From Dipteris shenzhenensis (taxonomy: Eukaryota; Polypodiophyta; Polypodiopsida; Gleicheniales): a stretch of 64,000 nt of DNA. The position numbers were made by a program, and so were the translations under genes. Shown piece by piece: positions 10,011 to 20,382 of the stretch. Numbering within the stretch: the first letter of the stretch is position 1; every line of letters begins with the position of its first letter. The notes beneath the pieces were generated by a model that was given only the letters and a program-made list of their open reading frames with translations, was not told the origin of the DNA and searched no databases. The stretch lies in NCBI GenBank assembly GCA_047967505.1, contig CM106539.1; one strand, 5' to 3'.

Positions 10011-10955
10011 TTATAAGTGTAGATGGAAGGGATGAGTGGAAGCTCGTCCGATGATGTTTCCAACTTTTCTAATGCAAAGTCTCTTGCAACAAACTCGCAT
10101 AAGCATCCTTTCCATATTCTCCTCGGATAGCATTACATGTCTCTTTGGTTCTGGAATTGATGCCATGATTCTTCGCCTCTTCACACTTACATACTTTCTT
10201 TTTGTAAATAGTGTCTTGCGTTTTCTAGTTGTATGACCATAAAACCTCGAATCCCTTTCCCTTGAATCTTCATCTTTATAATCAAATGCTATGTGGGCTT
10301 GAGAATTATTTGATACCTTACAATGTCTTGGAAATGGCAATCTGGTAGACATGTTCATTGATGTCAATTTGTTGCCAATGCCTCTTGAATTTTGTGGTTG
10401 AACTATTTCTCCTTTGTAACTCAAGATTATCCCATCTATATTCTCTGGCATGCTAGCAACAATATTACAAACAACATGACAAGTCTCAGATTCTCTAGCC
10501 CTTTTGCCTTGTGTTCGAGTGGTAACGTCATGATCATTGTCACTAATATCATCAATTCTTGTTATTGCATCACTTATCCCATCGATCTTTGTGTGTATTT
10601 TTCTTTGTGGTCCCATCTTATTATTCTCAACACAAGACAAGTCTTCTATATCAGTAAGCATGTTTGAGTCACTTGCAACACAAGACAAGTCTTCTATACC
10701 AATGAGCCTATTCGAGTCACTTGCAACACATGACAAGTCTTCTATACCAGTGAGTCTGTTTGAGTCACTTGTAACACATGACAAGTCTTCTATACCAGTG
10801 AGCCTATTCGAGTCACTTGCAACACAAGACAAGTCTTCTATACCAGTGAGTATATTTGAGTCACTTCCAATACAAGAAACCTTTTCTACATCAACATCTG
10901 TTACTATAAATGTCCTCAATACCTGTGAGCATGCCATTATGATACTCTTGATCAC
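10011..10955 (-). pseudogene. T2 transposase N-terminal region with acidic repeats
   Basis: An open 314-codon frame. It starts in acidic repeats, then a basic region (R-K-R-K-T-L-F-T-K-R-K-Y-V-S-V-K-R-R-R) and a Cys-rich V-C-C-K-R-L-C patch matching the T1 C-C-K-H-T-C patch. It therefore corresponds to about residues 1-270 of the T1 protein. The frame runs into noncoding sequence at its C-terminus, where T1 continues into the catalytic half. The basic stretch looks like a nuclear localisation or DNA-binding segment. Confidence 0.7.
10621..10873 (-). repeat. 48-bp coding tandem repeat in the T2 transposase N-terminus
   Basis: Five to six units of 16 codons, consensus G-I-E-D-L-S-C-V-A-S-D-S-N-R-L-T. 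Unit length and most residues differ from the T1 repeats (33 codons), yet both share the core L-S/T-G-I-E/D-E/D-L/F. Confidence 0.85.
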
Positions 10956-11201
10956 TACTATAGCTTCTTATCAATTTGGATCCCATTTGTGTTATAGTCT
11001 TTTTCTTTTGATAATATTATGTTGTGTCTTCCATGACATTGAAGGAAACTGTCTTGGGCAAACTTGATTTCAAGAAAGCTAACCCCCATTTACAAGTACT
11101 ATGAACTTGTAGTTGAGACATAGTATTATGGACGTCTAAATGTGAAGTACTATTCATTGCATTTTGAATGACACTTGCACTAGTCAACTTAATTATATCC
11201 A

Positions 11202-11618
11202 CTATACAGGAAAACTCTGAGCATAGCCCTTAAAGTTGCCAATTGCTAAAACTTCTCTGGCACAAGATAACATCTCTACTTTTTCCCCCTCAAAATAAGT
11301 TTTCTTGATATCTTGAAAGTATGTCTTTGGAACAATTTTGTCTTGGTCCCAGAGTGTTCTATGTGCTTGCATATCAAATATGTCACATTGTAAGATATCT
11401 CCCAATGTTTCAAAGTCTCCATGTGGATATTTTAAATGTACTTCAGGATTTACAACGTTGGTGATTATCACTACACATCTTCTCTCACCACAACATTGGA
11501 AATGACACACATTCATAGGATCAAGACTATGAATTCGTCCAAAAGCCACCACTTCGTTCTTCTTATATAACACCACATCCATACCCTCTGTTAGGGTGAA
11601 TACCTGTTTTATGTACAA
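11202..11618 (-). pseudogene. Exon-like frame resembling the DUF8039 domain of plant transposases
   Basis: A 138-codon frame reading F-T-L-T-E-G-M-D-V-V-L-Y-K-K-N-E-V-V-A-F-G-R-I, then R-R-C-V-V-I-I-T-N-V-V and Y-P-H-G-D-F. This pattern is like the DUF8039-type domain found in plant En/Spm-associated proteins. On the minus strand the coding part is preceded by a polypyrimidine-CAG (about 11603), so it may be an internal exon. It lies upstream of the T2 transposase N-terminus and could be its first domain. Homology is judged by eye; confidence in the family is moderate. Confidence 0.5.
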
Positions 11619-11704
11619 AAATAGATTAGCAACTCAAAATAAACATCATAAATAATCATTGAGCTTATTATTACTTAATAACTTCTATATCAAAACTAGT
11701 AGAG

Positions 11705-11935
11705 AAGGCATTAAACCTAAACCCTACATCCTAAACTTTAAATAATTAATACCAAAACATCTTAACCACCGTAAATCCTAAACTTTAAACATTTAATTCC
11801 TAAACCCTAAACCCTAAATCCTAAACTCCTAAATAATAAATCCTAAACCTTAAACCCTAAACTCTAAATCCTAAACCCTAAATCTTAAATCCTAAACCCT
11901 AAGCCCTAAACCCTAAACCCTAACGCTAAAATACA
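11705..11935 (+). repeat. Degenerate CCCTAAA (telomere-like) array, left arm
   Basis: Interstitial array of AAACCCTAAA variants, about 230 bp. It is inverted relative to the TTTAGGG array at 12683-13060, the two flanking the hairpin core. Confidence 0.85.
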
Positions 11936-11936
11936 A

Positions 11937-12665
11937 CCAAAATTTAATGAATTTTTTTAATTTGTGCAACATGTTGGATATATCCCTCAACCTGTTGCTT
12001 GAGCAACAGGTTGGGGGATATATCCAACCTGTTGTACAAATCAAGAATTTTTCTTATTTGTGCAACAATTTGATATATAGTTGGGGAATATATCCGATCT
12101 GTTGCACAACTCAAGAATTTTTTGGATTTGTGCAAGGTTCAAACCTATTGCTCGAGCAACAGGTTGGGGGGTATATCCAACCTGTTGCACAAGTCAAGAA
12201 TTTTCTTGACCTGTTGCTCGACCAATAGGTTGGGGGGCATATCCAACCTGTTGCTTGACCCCAACTTATTGCTCAAGCAACAGGTTGGGGGATATATCCA
12301 ACAACAGGCCTCGGTTGGGGTGACCCCAACCTATTGAGGTCACCCGAACCGAGGCCTGTTGTTGGTTGGGGTCACCCGAACCGAGGCCTGTTGTTGGATA
12401 TATCCCCCAACCTGTTGCTTGAGCAACAAGTTGGGGGGTATATCCAATCTGTTGCACAAATCAAGAAAATTCTCGATTTGTGCAACAGGTTGGATATACC
12501 CCCCAACCTGTTGCTTAAGCAACAAGTTAGGGGGGTATATCCAACCTATTGCACAAATCAAGAAAATTCCCTGATTTTTGTAATAGGTTGAGTGCATCAT
12601 TAACCTATTCCACTTGCAACAGTTTGGGGGATATATCAAACCTATTGCACAAATTGAAAAAAATC
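11937..12665. repeat. Large imperfect palindrome made of CAACCTGTTGC hairpins
   Basis: The outer arms pair: AATTTAATGA...TTTGTGCAAC near 11941-11970 with its inverse near 12640-12680. Inside are hairpins of one family, AACCTGTTGC, four bases, then the inverse complement: 11988-12013, 12142-12165, 12209-12230 (imperfect), 12261-12290, 12404-12438, 12499-12535 and 12600-12630 (imperfect). At the centre 12299-12325 and 12336-12362 form a 27-bp inverted repeat with one mismatch, and a third copy follows at about 12363-12396. Confidence 0.85.
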
Positions 12666-12682
12666 ATTAAATTTTGACGGCA

Positions 12683-13060
12683 TTTTAGGGTTAGGGTTTA
12701 GGGTTTAGTATTTAGGGTTAAGGATTTAGGGCTTAGGATTTAAGATTTAGTGTTTAGGGTTTCGGGTTTATGATTATGTTTTTAGGGTTTAAGGTTTAGG
12801 ATTTAGGGCTTAGGGTTTAGGGTTTAGGGTTTAGAATCTAGGAATTAGGGTTTAGGATTTAGCATTTAGGGTTTATGATTATTGTTTTAGGGTTTAGGAT
12901 TTAGGATTTAGGTTTTAGGTTTTAGGGTTTAGGGTTTACTATATAAGATCATGAGCTTAGAGTCTAGAATCTAGGGTTTAGAATTGAAAATTAGGTTTTA
13001 GAATTTAAGTTATAGGGGTTAAGGTTTAAGGTTTAGGGTTTAGGGATTATAACTGTTATA
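12683..13060 (+). repeat. Degenerate TTTAGGG (telomere-like) array, right arm
   Basis: Array of AGGGTTTAGGGTTT variants in opposite orientation to the left array, grading into AT-rich sequence by about 13150. 13061-13230 holds nothing else I recognise. Confidence 0.85.
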
Positions 13061-13230
13061 TAAGTTTAAGAGCTTAGATTGTATAACCTAAGATTTAGGG
13101 AACTTTAGGATTTAAGATTTAGGGTGTAAGATTTAAGGTATATAGAGACTATAAAATATGTATTCCAAAGTATTTAGTTTAGATATATATAGACTATATG
13201 TTATATGCTTTCCAAAGTGTTTTGTTTATA

Positions 13231-13514
13231 GGTATGATCCTTTGCAAAGGCTTTACTTTAAGTAAGTATAAGTCTACCTAGTCAAAGTATCCTACTGATT
13301 AGGGACAAGCACATAGGCTAAAAGCACACCGATTCATATTTTCTTACATTCATGCTGCATGGTGTATCAGAAGGTACGATCCTTCGTAAAGGCTTTACTT
13401 TAAGTAATTATAAGTCTACCTAGTCAAAGTATCCTACTGATTAGGGATAAGTACATAGGCTAAAAGCACACCGATTCATATTTTCTTACATTCATGCTGC
13501 ATGGTGTATCAGAA
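13231..13514. repeat. 142-bp tandem duplication
   Basis: Units 13231-13372 and 13373-13514 are nearly identical (starts GGTATGATCC and GGTACGATCC; both end CATGGTGTATCAGAA). 13515-13800 is noncoding and carries a short AAGCCTTAAAC / GTTTAAGGCTT hairpin near 13647-13670. Confidence 0.9.
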
Positions 13515-13803
13515 GAAATGAAAAAGTATGTGATAAGAAATATTCAGAAGAAATATGTATTCCATATCATGGATACCATGGATATCTGGTGGTTGCTAAA
13601 GTAAAAAAATGATATGGATGCAATGATACTGTAGTTTTGTGCAAAGCCTTAAACAAAGTTTAAGGCTTTTGCAAAGTATTACACATAGTAACAAAGATAA
13701 GTAAGTATGCTAAACCTCTTCTAGATTTTATGGTTTTAAATACCTACCTTACAAATACATTATCTAACTTTTCATTCTTCGACTAACTAACAAATTAACC
13801 CCT

Positions 13804-14547
13804 CCACCTGTTGCCCATGCAACAGGTGGGGTGGGGGGGCGAGGCGGGGAAGGGGGAGGGGAGGCGAGAGGGCAGGGGGATGAGAGGAGGGAGGGGGAGG
13901 GTTAAACCCCCCTATTGCACATGGAACAAGTGGGGTGGGGGTAATAATACCCCCACCCCACCTGTTGCAGGGGTAAACCCCCCCTCCCTCCTCTCCTCCC
14001 GCCCTCTCGCCCCCTCCCTGCCCTTCTTTCCCTACCTCCCCTCTCCCTTCCCGGCCGTTAACCCCCCTCCCTCCTCTCCTCCTGCCCTCCTGTCACCCCC
14101 CCTTCCCCGCCTCTCCTCCCGTTGGCCCCCTCCCTTCCTCCCTCTACTCCCTTCCCCTCTCCTCTCGCTTCTCCCCCTCTTCTCCCTCTTTTTTAAGGCA
14201 GGGAGCGGTGAGGAGGACGGGAGGGGAGGGAGGAGGGAGAGGAGAGGGTAGTCGAGAGGGAGGAGGTAGGTGGGGAGGCGAGAGAGGAGGAGAGGAGGTA
14301 GGCGGGGAGGCGGGAGGGAGGAGGGAGAGGAGGTAGGCAAGGAGGCGAGAGGGCAGGGAGGGCACAGACAGGAGGGGGAGGCGGGAGGGAGGGGAGGGCA
14401 CAGACAGGAGGAGGAGGCAAAGAAAGAGGAAGGAAGAGGCAGACGGGAGGAGGAGGCAAAGAAAGAGGAAGGAAGAGGCGGGATGGAGGAGGCGGGAGGA
14501 GAGGAGGGTGTTAAACCCCAACCTATTGCGCATGTAATAGGTTGGGG
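13804..14547. repeat. Purine/pyrimidine strand-switching tract bounded by hairpins
   Basis: Begins with a perfect hairpin CCACCTGTTGC-ccat-GCAACAGGTGG (13804-13829) and ends with a near-perfect hairpin of the same family at 14516-14547. A longer hairpin lies at about 13926-13967. In between the strand is G-rich (13830-13910), then C-rich (13968-14190), then G-rich again (14200-14515), so the blocks are inverted copies. Reading frames across it (five or more, both strands) are low-complexity artefacts. Confidence 0.85.
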
Positions 14548-14582
14548 TTAATCCCTCCCCTACCCTAAGCCCCCAAAGGGCT

Positions 14583-14945
14583 TTAAATTTTTATTTTATT
14601 TTTAAAGACAAAAAAATTAATTCAATTTAAATTAAAGAAGGAAAAAAAAGACAAAAAAAATTAATTAACTTAATTTATTTTAAAAAAATAAAAAAAGTTA
14701 AAATAAATAAAACTTAAAATTTTTTAAAAAATTAAATTAAATTTTAGATATAAAAATAAATTAATTAATCAAAATAAAACAAAATCAAATAATTAAAAAA
14801 AGATGAAAAAAATAAATTAATCTAATTTATTTTAAAAATTAAAAATAAATAAAACTTAAAATAATATTTAATTAGAAATTTATTTAATATTTTGAGTTTG
14901 AAAATCATTGTACTTCTCATTTTTTATTTTTGATTGTTTTTCAGA
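14583..14945. other. AT-rich stretch ending in a splice-acceptor-like site
   Basis: More than 300 bp of A/T runs with TTAATTAA-type palindromes, upstream of the plus-strand gene of T2. It ends in a T-rich run and CAG at 14942-14944, seven bases before ATG 14951, which fits the 3' end of a leader intron. It could also be an easily unwound or promoter region. Confidence 0.5.
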
Positions 14946-14950
14946 AAACT

Positions 14951-16305
14951 ATGGCTTCCAGTTTTGGTTCCAAGATGTCTTTCAAATACCTTGAACATGC
15001 TTGGTATTTTATGGACTACAAATCAAAGTATTTTTTGGTGATCACTGCAAAGAATGTGTCAAACATGAAATATTCTCCAGAGGCAGTAAGGAATGGTGGC
15101 ATGTTCTCAAACATCAACATTAAACAAAACAATTTGATAGAAGTTGTGTGCAAGGGAAAAATGACGAGGTGGTTTACAAGTTACGAGTTATGCACAAGTA
15201 CTTCTTGAAGCCCTTACCAGATTCAATTGAGGGATCCCAAGAATTACTTAGTGCCTTAGAAGCATTGAAGAAAATGTGGGATGCATTTCCAAGTGGTGGT
15301 GTTGTAGCTTCAGCAGTAGTAAGTGCAGCAGTAAGTACGCCATCTATAACATGTAACCCTCAAGTTGTACTACTAATATCTGTGGCGATAACTATGGTAA
15401 CTCCGATAAGACTAACTACAATATCTGCGGCAGTAACTATAGTATCTCCAACTATACCTACACCATCGACTGCTGTAACTATAGGAACAAGAAGGAGTGA
15501 TCGTGGAGTAGATTCAAGTTCTACAGCTATTGCCAGAAAGAGAGCAAAAATAACTCCTACTCCACGTGCAGATCGTTCAAGTGCAGGTTATTTAAAACCA
15601 GGTAAAAAATTAGATAGCGATGAACAGGAGGATCCACAAAAAGAAGATACAAGTCTCAAAGACTTTTCTATAAGTGTGGCAAACTTACATCCTCCAGAGG
15701 ATGAGGGGTACATTTGGGGATTTTCACAATTTAGCATGGCCATAATGCTTATTGATCGAGCTTCATTGTTCACAAATCAAAGAAAGCTAGATAAGACATT
15801 TGCATGCAAATTGTATGAAGATACGAGGAAAACAAGAACTCCAGTTGCCACTAATATCACTCTTTGTCCTATGGCATTTAAGAGACTTCAAGAAGATGGT
15901 CCTACATTGCCTGATGTCACATTTCAAAAGCGCGTGGACTTTCTGGATGCTTTTGAGAACTTTAAAAGGAGTGACTTTGTTCATGGAGAGGCTTTGTACC
16001 AAACCCGATATGGGACTGACATCGAGAAGAGATACATGCTGGTAGAATAGATTCTTGGAAAGATGCAGGTTTGAGCCCATTGATGGGCAACACTTTTGTG
16101 AAGCTTGCAAGATCGCCCTTGATGAGGGAAGAAAAGGAAACTTGCCACAGATTGAGTGGATGGAAAAGTTTCAACGGGTCATTTGTCATATATGCATATT
16201 TAACGATGAGGGTTGAAAAAAGGCTCTTCTCTTTCTGAGATCTTGATAAAGGCAGGGGAGTTATGGATGGGCTGTGGAAAGCCACAAACAGTCAAGGGTA
16301 GGAGA
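14951..16305 (+). pseudogene. T2 second gene, 5' part; unknown protein interrupted by Copia B
   Basis: The ATG at 14951 starts M-A-S-S-F-G-S-K. The frame shifts by one base in an A run near 15163-15167, then runs to TAG 16048. It shifts again and continues at 16051-16213 with F-C-E-A-C and V-I-C-H-I-C, two CxxC pairs that could bind zinc, and shifts a third time near 16213 into G-K-P-Q-T-V-K-G-R at the insertion site. Thr/Ala/Pro-rich low-complexity sequence lies at about 15290-15540, followed by a basic stretch with R-K-R-A-K. No homolog recognised by eye. The reading frame continues without a break from 16305 to 23099 across the duplicated GGAGA. Confidence 0.7.
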
Positions 16306-16562
16306 TGACAAAATATGAAGAGGGGAGAGGAGAAGAGTGGAGATGAGGAGAGAGGGCACAGCTAGAGAGCACACCACAAATAACTAACTGTACACTAGAA
16401 TTAGTTGAAAAAATAGAATATATACAAACCCTTTTAGGGTTAGGGTTAGGGGATCTAACCCTTTCCTTTATAGCACTCTATGAGGTTAGTGCTATGCACA
16501 TATGATCACGTGATAGTGCTATGCACACATGATCACATGATGTTGAGCATGAACTCTCAACA
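16306..16562 (-). repeat. Copia B 3' LTR (left on this strand)
   Basis: Starts TGACAAAATATG and ends CTCAACA on the plus strand (TGTTGAG...TGTCA when read in the element). It contains a telomere-like block with TTAGGGTTAGGG at about 16434-16450. The polypurine stretch GAGGGAAGG lies just outside it (16563-16575, minus strand). Confidence 0.95.
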
Positions 16563-16650
16563 CCTTCCCTCAAGATCAACATCATGAAGTAGGCCTTCCC
16601 TCAAGATGATGATTCTGGGGAATCGAAGAAGGACTGAGCATTACATTCCA

Positions 16651-18284
16651 TCACACCCCTTTAATGGGAATGTCCTTCCTCTGCATCAAACCAAGAGCTA
16701 GTCGGTGTTTCTCGAATAGCTCTTTACCGAGTGGTTTGGTAAAGATGTTTGCAACATTTTCTTTGCTATCACAATGCTGCAGTGTGATGTCACCAAGTAA
16801 CACTCTTTCTCTGATGAAGTGCTCTCTGACATCAATGTGCTTTGTTCTGGAGTGATATACTGGATTTTTGGCCAATGCTTGAGCCGATTGATTATCACAG
16901 TATATTGTTGTTGGCTTTGATTCATCAAAGTAATCTATTTCTGACAATAGTCTTCTGAGCCATATAGCCTCACATGCACCTGTAGTGAGTGCCCTATATT
17001 CTGCTTCAGTCGCGAAGACAAAGAAACAATTGGCTGTTTGTTTGACAACCATGATATAGCACCTTGACCAAGGAAAAATGCATATCCCTGTGTCGATCTC
17101 CTGGTCTCATGATCTCCAGCATAGTCACTGTCACAGTATCCATGCAACCGTGGATGACTTCCTCTGTATTCTATCCCAAATTGTCTTGTACCTCTGATGT
17201 ATCTCAAGACTCTTTTGGCTGCTTTCCAGTGAGACTGTTTTGGATTTGCCATAAACTGTGCTAGTGAGCTTACTGCATAACAAATATCTGGCCGTGTGAT
17301 TGTCAGATATATAAGAGATCCAATGAGTTGCCTGTAGTATCTGTCATTGACTGTAGGCTTTTCTGAATCTTTAGTAAGTTTCAAACTCTGTTCCATGGGA
17401 GTGGCTGCAATCTTGCAATCTGCCATATGAAACTTCTTCAGGAGACTGTCAACATACTTGAGCTGACTCATGAATGTGCTATCTGAATCTCTCCAGAACT
17501 CAATTCCAAGACAATAGTGCATAAGTCCAAGATCTTTCATGTCAAACTCTGCAGATAAGTCTTGTTTTAGCTTTTTGATGAAGCTATCCTTGCTTCCTGT
17601 CACAATCAGATCATCTACGTACAAAAGTGCAATAGTAATATCTTCCCCTTGAACTTTGTAGTAGAGAGTATGATCTGCATTGGACTTCATGTATCCCAGA
17701 TCAGCAAAATACTTGTCAATTCTGCTGTACCAACTTCTGGGGGCTTGCTTTAAGCCGTAGAGACTTTTCTTGAGATGGCAAACCTTGTTCTCTTGTCCTG
17801 GTTCAACATAACCGGCTGGTTGTTGCATGTAGACTTCCTCGTCTAGATAACCATTGAGAAATGCATTCTTGACATCGAGCTGATACACATTCCATTTACT
17901 GAGTGTCGCTAGTGATATCAAGAACCGTATGGAATCCATCTTTGCTACTGGAGCATAAGTCTCATCATAATCTTGACCATATTGTTGTGCAAATCCTTTT
18001 GCAACTAATCTGGCTTTATATCTCTGAATACTGCCATCTGGATTGTACTTCACTTTGTATACCCATTTGTTGGCTATGGCCTTCTTTCCTGGTGGAAGGT
18101 CGCATAATTCCCAAGTGTTATTTTTATACAAAGCATCCATTTCTTCATTCATAGCAGTTTGCCATTCTGGCTTATCTACTGCGTCTTCGAAGTACACTGG
18201 CTCTTCTGTAGCCATGATGGTAGTCATAAGAGCATAGTTGGTGGTTTCCACCTGAATTGCTTTGCCTTTCTGAGCATATGTCAA
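16651..18284 (-). pseudogene. Copia B reverse transcriptase and RNase H
   Basis: A 449-codon open stretch (16935-18284) carries a complete Copia RT: Y-Q-L-D-V-K-N-A-F-L-N-G (motif A Asp), Y-G-L-K-Q-A-P-R, L-L-Y-V-D-D-L-I-V-T-G (motif C) and L-G-I-E-F. The first RNase H strand, Y-C-D-S-D-Y-A-G, follows. A frameshift near 17000 moves the reading to 16651-17052, which holds A-T-E-A-E-Y, I-Y-C-D-N-Q-S-A and the H-S-R-T-K-H-I-D-V end. RT residues look intact, so the product could have been active recently. Confidence 0.9.
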
Positions 18285-19294
18285 TCTGGCTGGTGGTCTG
18301 CTTTCCCTAGTAGACCGTCTGAGCTGCTATGGCACTACTTGGGGTGTTGCTGGCAATTCTTGCTCTTCTTCATCAACTTGTGCTGTAGATGACTGTGAAG
18401 TCGATGCTTCTATCTCCTGTGTAGGTGAGGTTTTCCATTCTGATTCCTCATCAAAGATTACATCTCTGGAGATAATGACTTTGCGGTTGATGGGATCATA
18501 CAATTTGTATGCTTTACTTTCTTCACTGTAGCCAACCATGATGCATTTGCGTGACTTCGCATCCAATTTCCTGCGATGATCATCATGTATGTGGGCATAT
18601 GCTATGCAACCAAATATGCGGAGATGCCCAATGCGTGGCTTGTGTCCCAGTGAATGCTTCATAAGGAGTCATACCTTGTATCGGTTCGGTAGGAAGCCGA
18701 TTAAGCAAGTAGTTAGCTATAGCTATTGCTTCTGCCCAATACTGATTCGGAAGATGCTTTTCACTAAGCATTGCTCTAGCACTGTCTGCTAAAGTCCCAT
18801 TCTTCCTTTCAGCTATTGCATTTTGCTGAGGAGTATCTGCACATGTGAATTGTCTTCGAATACCGTGATTTTTGCAAAAATTGATGAAGGCTGAAGACAT
18901 GTATTCACCTCCTCTGTCTGATCTCATGACCTTGATCTTTCTGCCTGTTTGGTTTTCTACCATGGCTTTGAATTCTTGAAATCTGGCAAACACTTCAGAT
19001 TTCTCTTTCAGAAAGTAGACCCAACAATATCTACTGTAGTCGTCGATGAAGGTAATAAAGTGAACCATTGATGCTGCGGGTCTGGGCATAACCCCATACA
19101 TCTGTATGAATCAAATCAAGAATACCTCGTGCACGAGAGGTACTTCTGACAAAGTTGGTTCGCTTTTGTTTGTCGAAGCAGCATGCTTCACAAACCTTTC
19201 CAAGAAACTGTAGCTTCGGAATCCCAATTCCATATTTTGATTCCGGAGATCTAACAAGTACTTGAAGTTGACATGACCATATCTCTTGTGCCAT
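18285..19294 (-). pseudogene. Copia B integrase and linker
   Basis: The core reads [15 protein letters not shown] and [12 protein letters not shown]. The frame shifts near 18600 into [10 protein letters not shown] and the linker, which ends at a TAG near 18328 where CAG glutamine is likely. The zinc-binding N-terminus (K-R-Y-G-H, C-C-F-D-K-Q) is split between overlapping frames at about 19110-19290. Confidence 0.85.
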
Positions 19295-20382
19295 TTTGCA
19301 AATAGTGGCATCTGTTGCATTTGAGCTGACATGGCATGCTTATCTGGTACTGTAGCTAGCATCCTGTATAAGCGTCCTTCCTTGACACCTTTTGCTACTA
19401 GCTGACCTCTTTTGGATTTGTCTCTGATAGTGCATTCATCACCGTCGAAGATGACTTTGTAGTTGTGTTCCGTCATTTGACCTACTGACAAAAGGTTCTT
19501 GCTGAGCTTCGGAACATAGAGCACATCTTTGACTAATCCTTTTGTACCAGTGAAATTGTTCATAGGGATAACACCTGTCCCTTGAACCGGATTCGGTGTA
19601 TTGTCTGCTGTGTAGATGACATTCTTTTGACCTTCTAATGGCTTCATTTCTGTGAACCATTCCTGATGATTTGTCATATGAGATGATGCACCGCTGTCAA
19701 TGTACCAAGGATCCTGTTCCACTTGGTCGACTTGATAGCTGAAATCCTCTTTGGGATTGAAATCAGTGTCTTGGTGCATTGTACCAGTCTGATGCAATTC
19801 CTCATTTGCAAGAAACATATTTCCATGTTCATTTGCAAAATGACTGTGACTAGAATGTCCACCACGATGATTTCCTCTTCCTCGGGAATTCCCTCGATTA
19901 TTGCTGGATTGACCGCCTTGGTCATACTGCTTCTTGCGACAATCTCTTTCATAGTGTCCAAACTTGTGACAATAGTTGCATTGAATGTTTGACACATTGG
20001 TGGATGCATTCCCTCGTCCTTGGAATCTTCCTCGGTTGGAATGATTTCCTCTTTGCTGATTTTGATGTTGCTGAGGATGCTGCTGATGCTGATGCTGATT
20101 CTGACTTTGATTTTGTTGATGATGATGACCACTTTTCTGATATGATCTACCTCTATTTCTGCTTTGCCTCTGCTTCTGCCTGAAGCTGTGAATGCCTGAT
20201 CATAAGAATGACCTTTACGTGCTACTGGTGGCTGGATCGGCCAATGGTCTAGGTATGGATCCATCGACATACTCCCATTTGTCCTGAAGCACAAGAATGG
20301 TCTCCATTCGGTATTTCCATGTACCGTAATTGGAGTTGTCTAACTTAGCAGATGCCTCTAGATTGAGGTTGCTAGTCGACAT
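19295..20382 (-). pseudogene. Copia B gag remnant and protease
   Basis: Gag starts at ATG 20382 (M-S-T-S-N-L-N-L-E-A) with the usual L-D-N-S-N-Y-G-T-W-K-Y start, but breaks off after about 55 codons near 20215. It resumes in the Arg/Gln/Ser-rich region before the zinc knuckle C-N-Y-C-H-K-F-G-H-Y-E-R-D-C (about 19937-19980), so well over 100 residues of the UBN2 domain are missing. The protease motif Y-I-D-S-G-A-S-S-H-M-T is at about 19680-19710. Confidence 0.85.

Noticed and set aside
11705-13060. A real chromosome end or telomere
   Set aside because: Repeats are degenerate, in two opposite orientations, and lie inside a bounded transposon with unique sequence on both sides.
11937-14547. A CRISPR-like repeat array
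   Set aside because: Repeats are palindromes at irregular distances in a plant transposon, without spacers of constant length or cas genes.
13811-14551. Five overlapping reading frames of 88-146 codons
   Set aside because: All are Pro/Ser/Leu or Arg/Gly/Glu low-complexity translations of purine/pyrimidine tracts on both strands.
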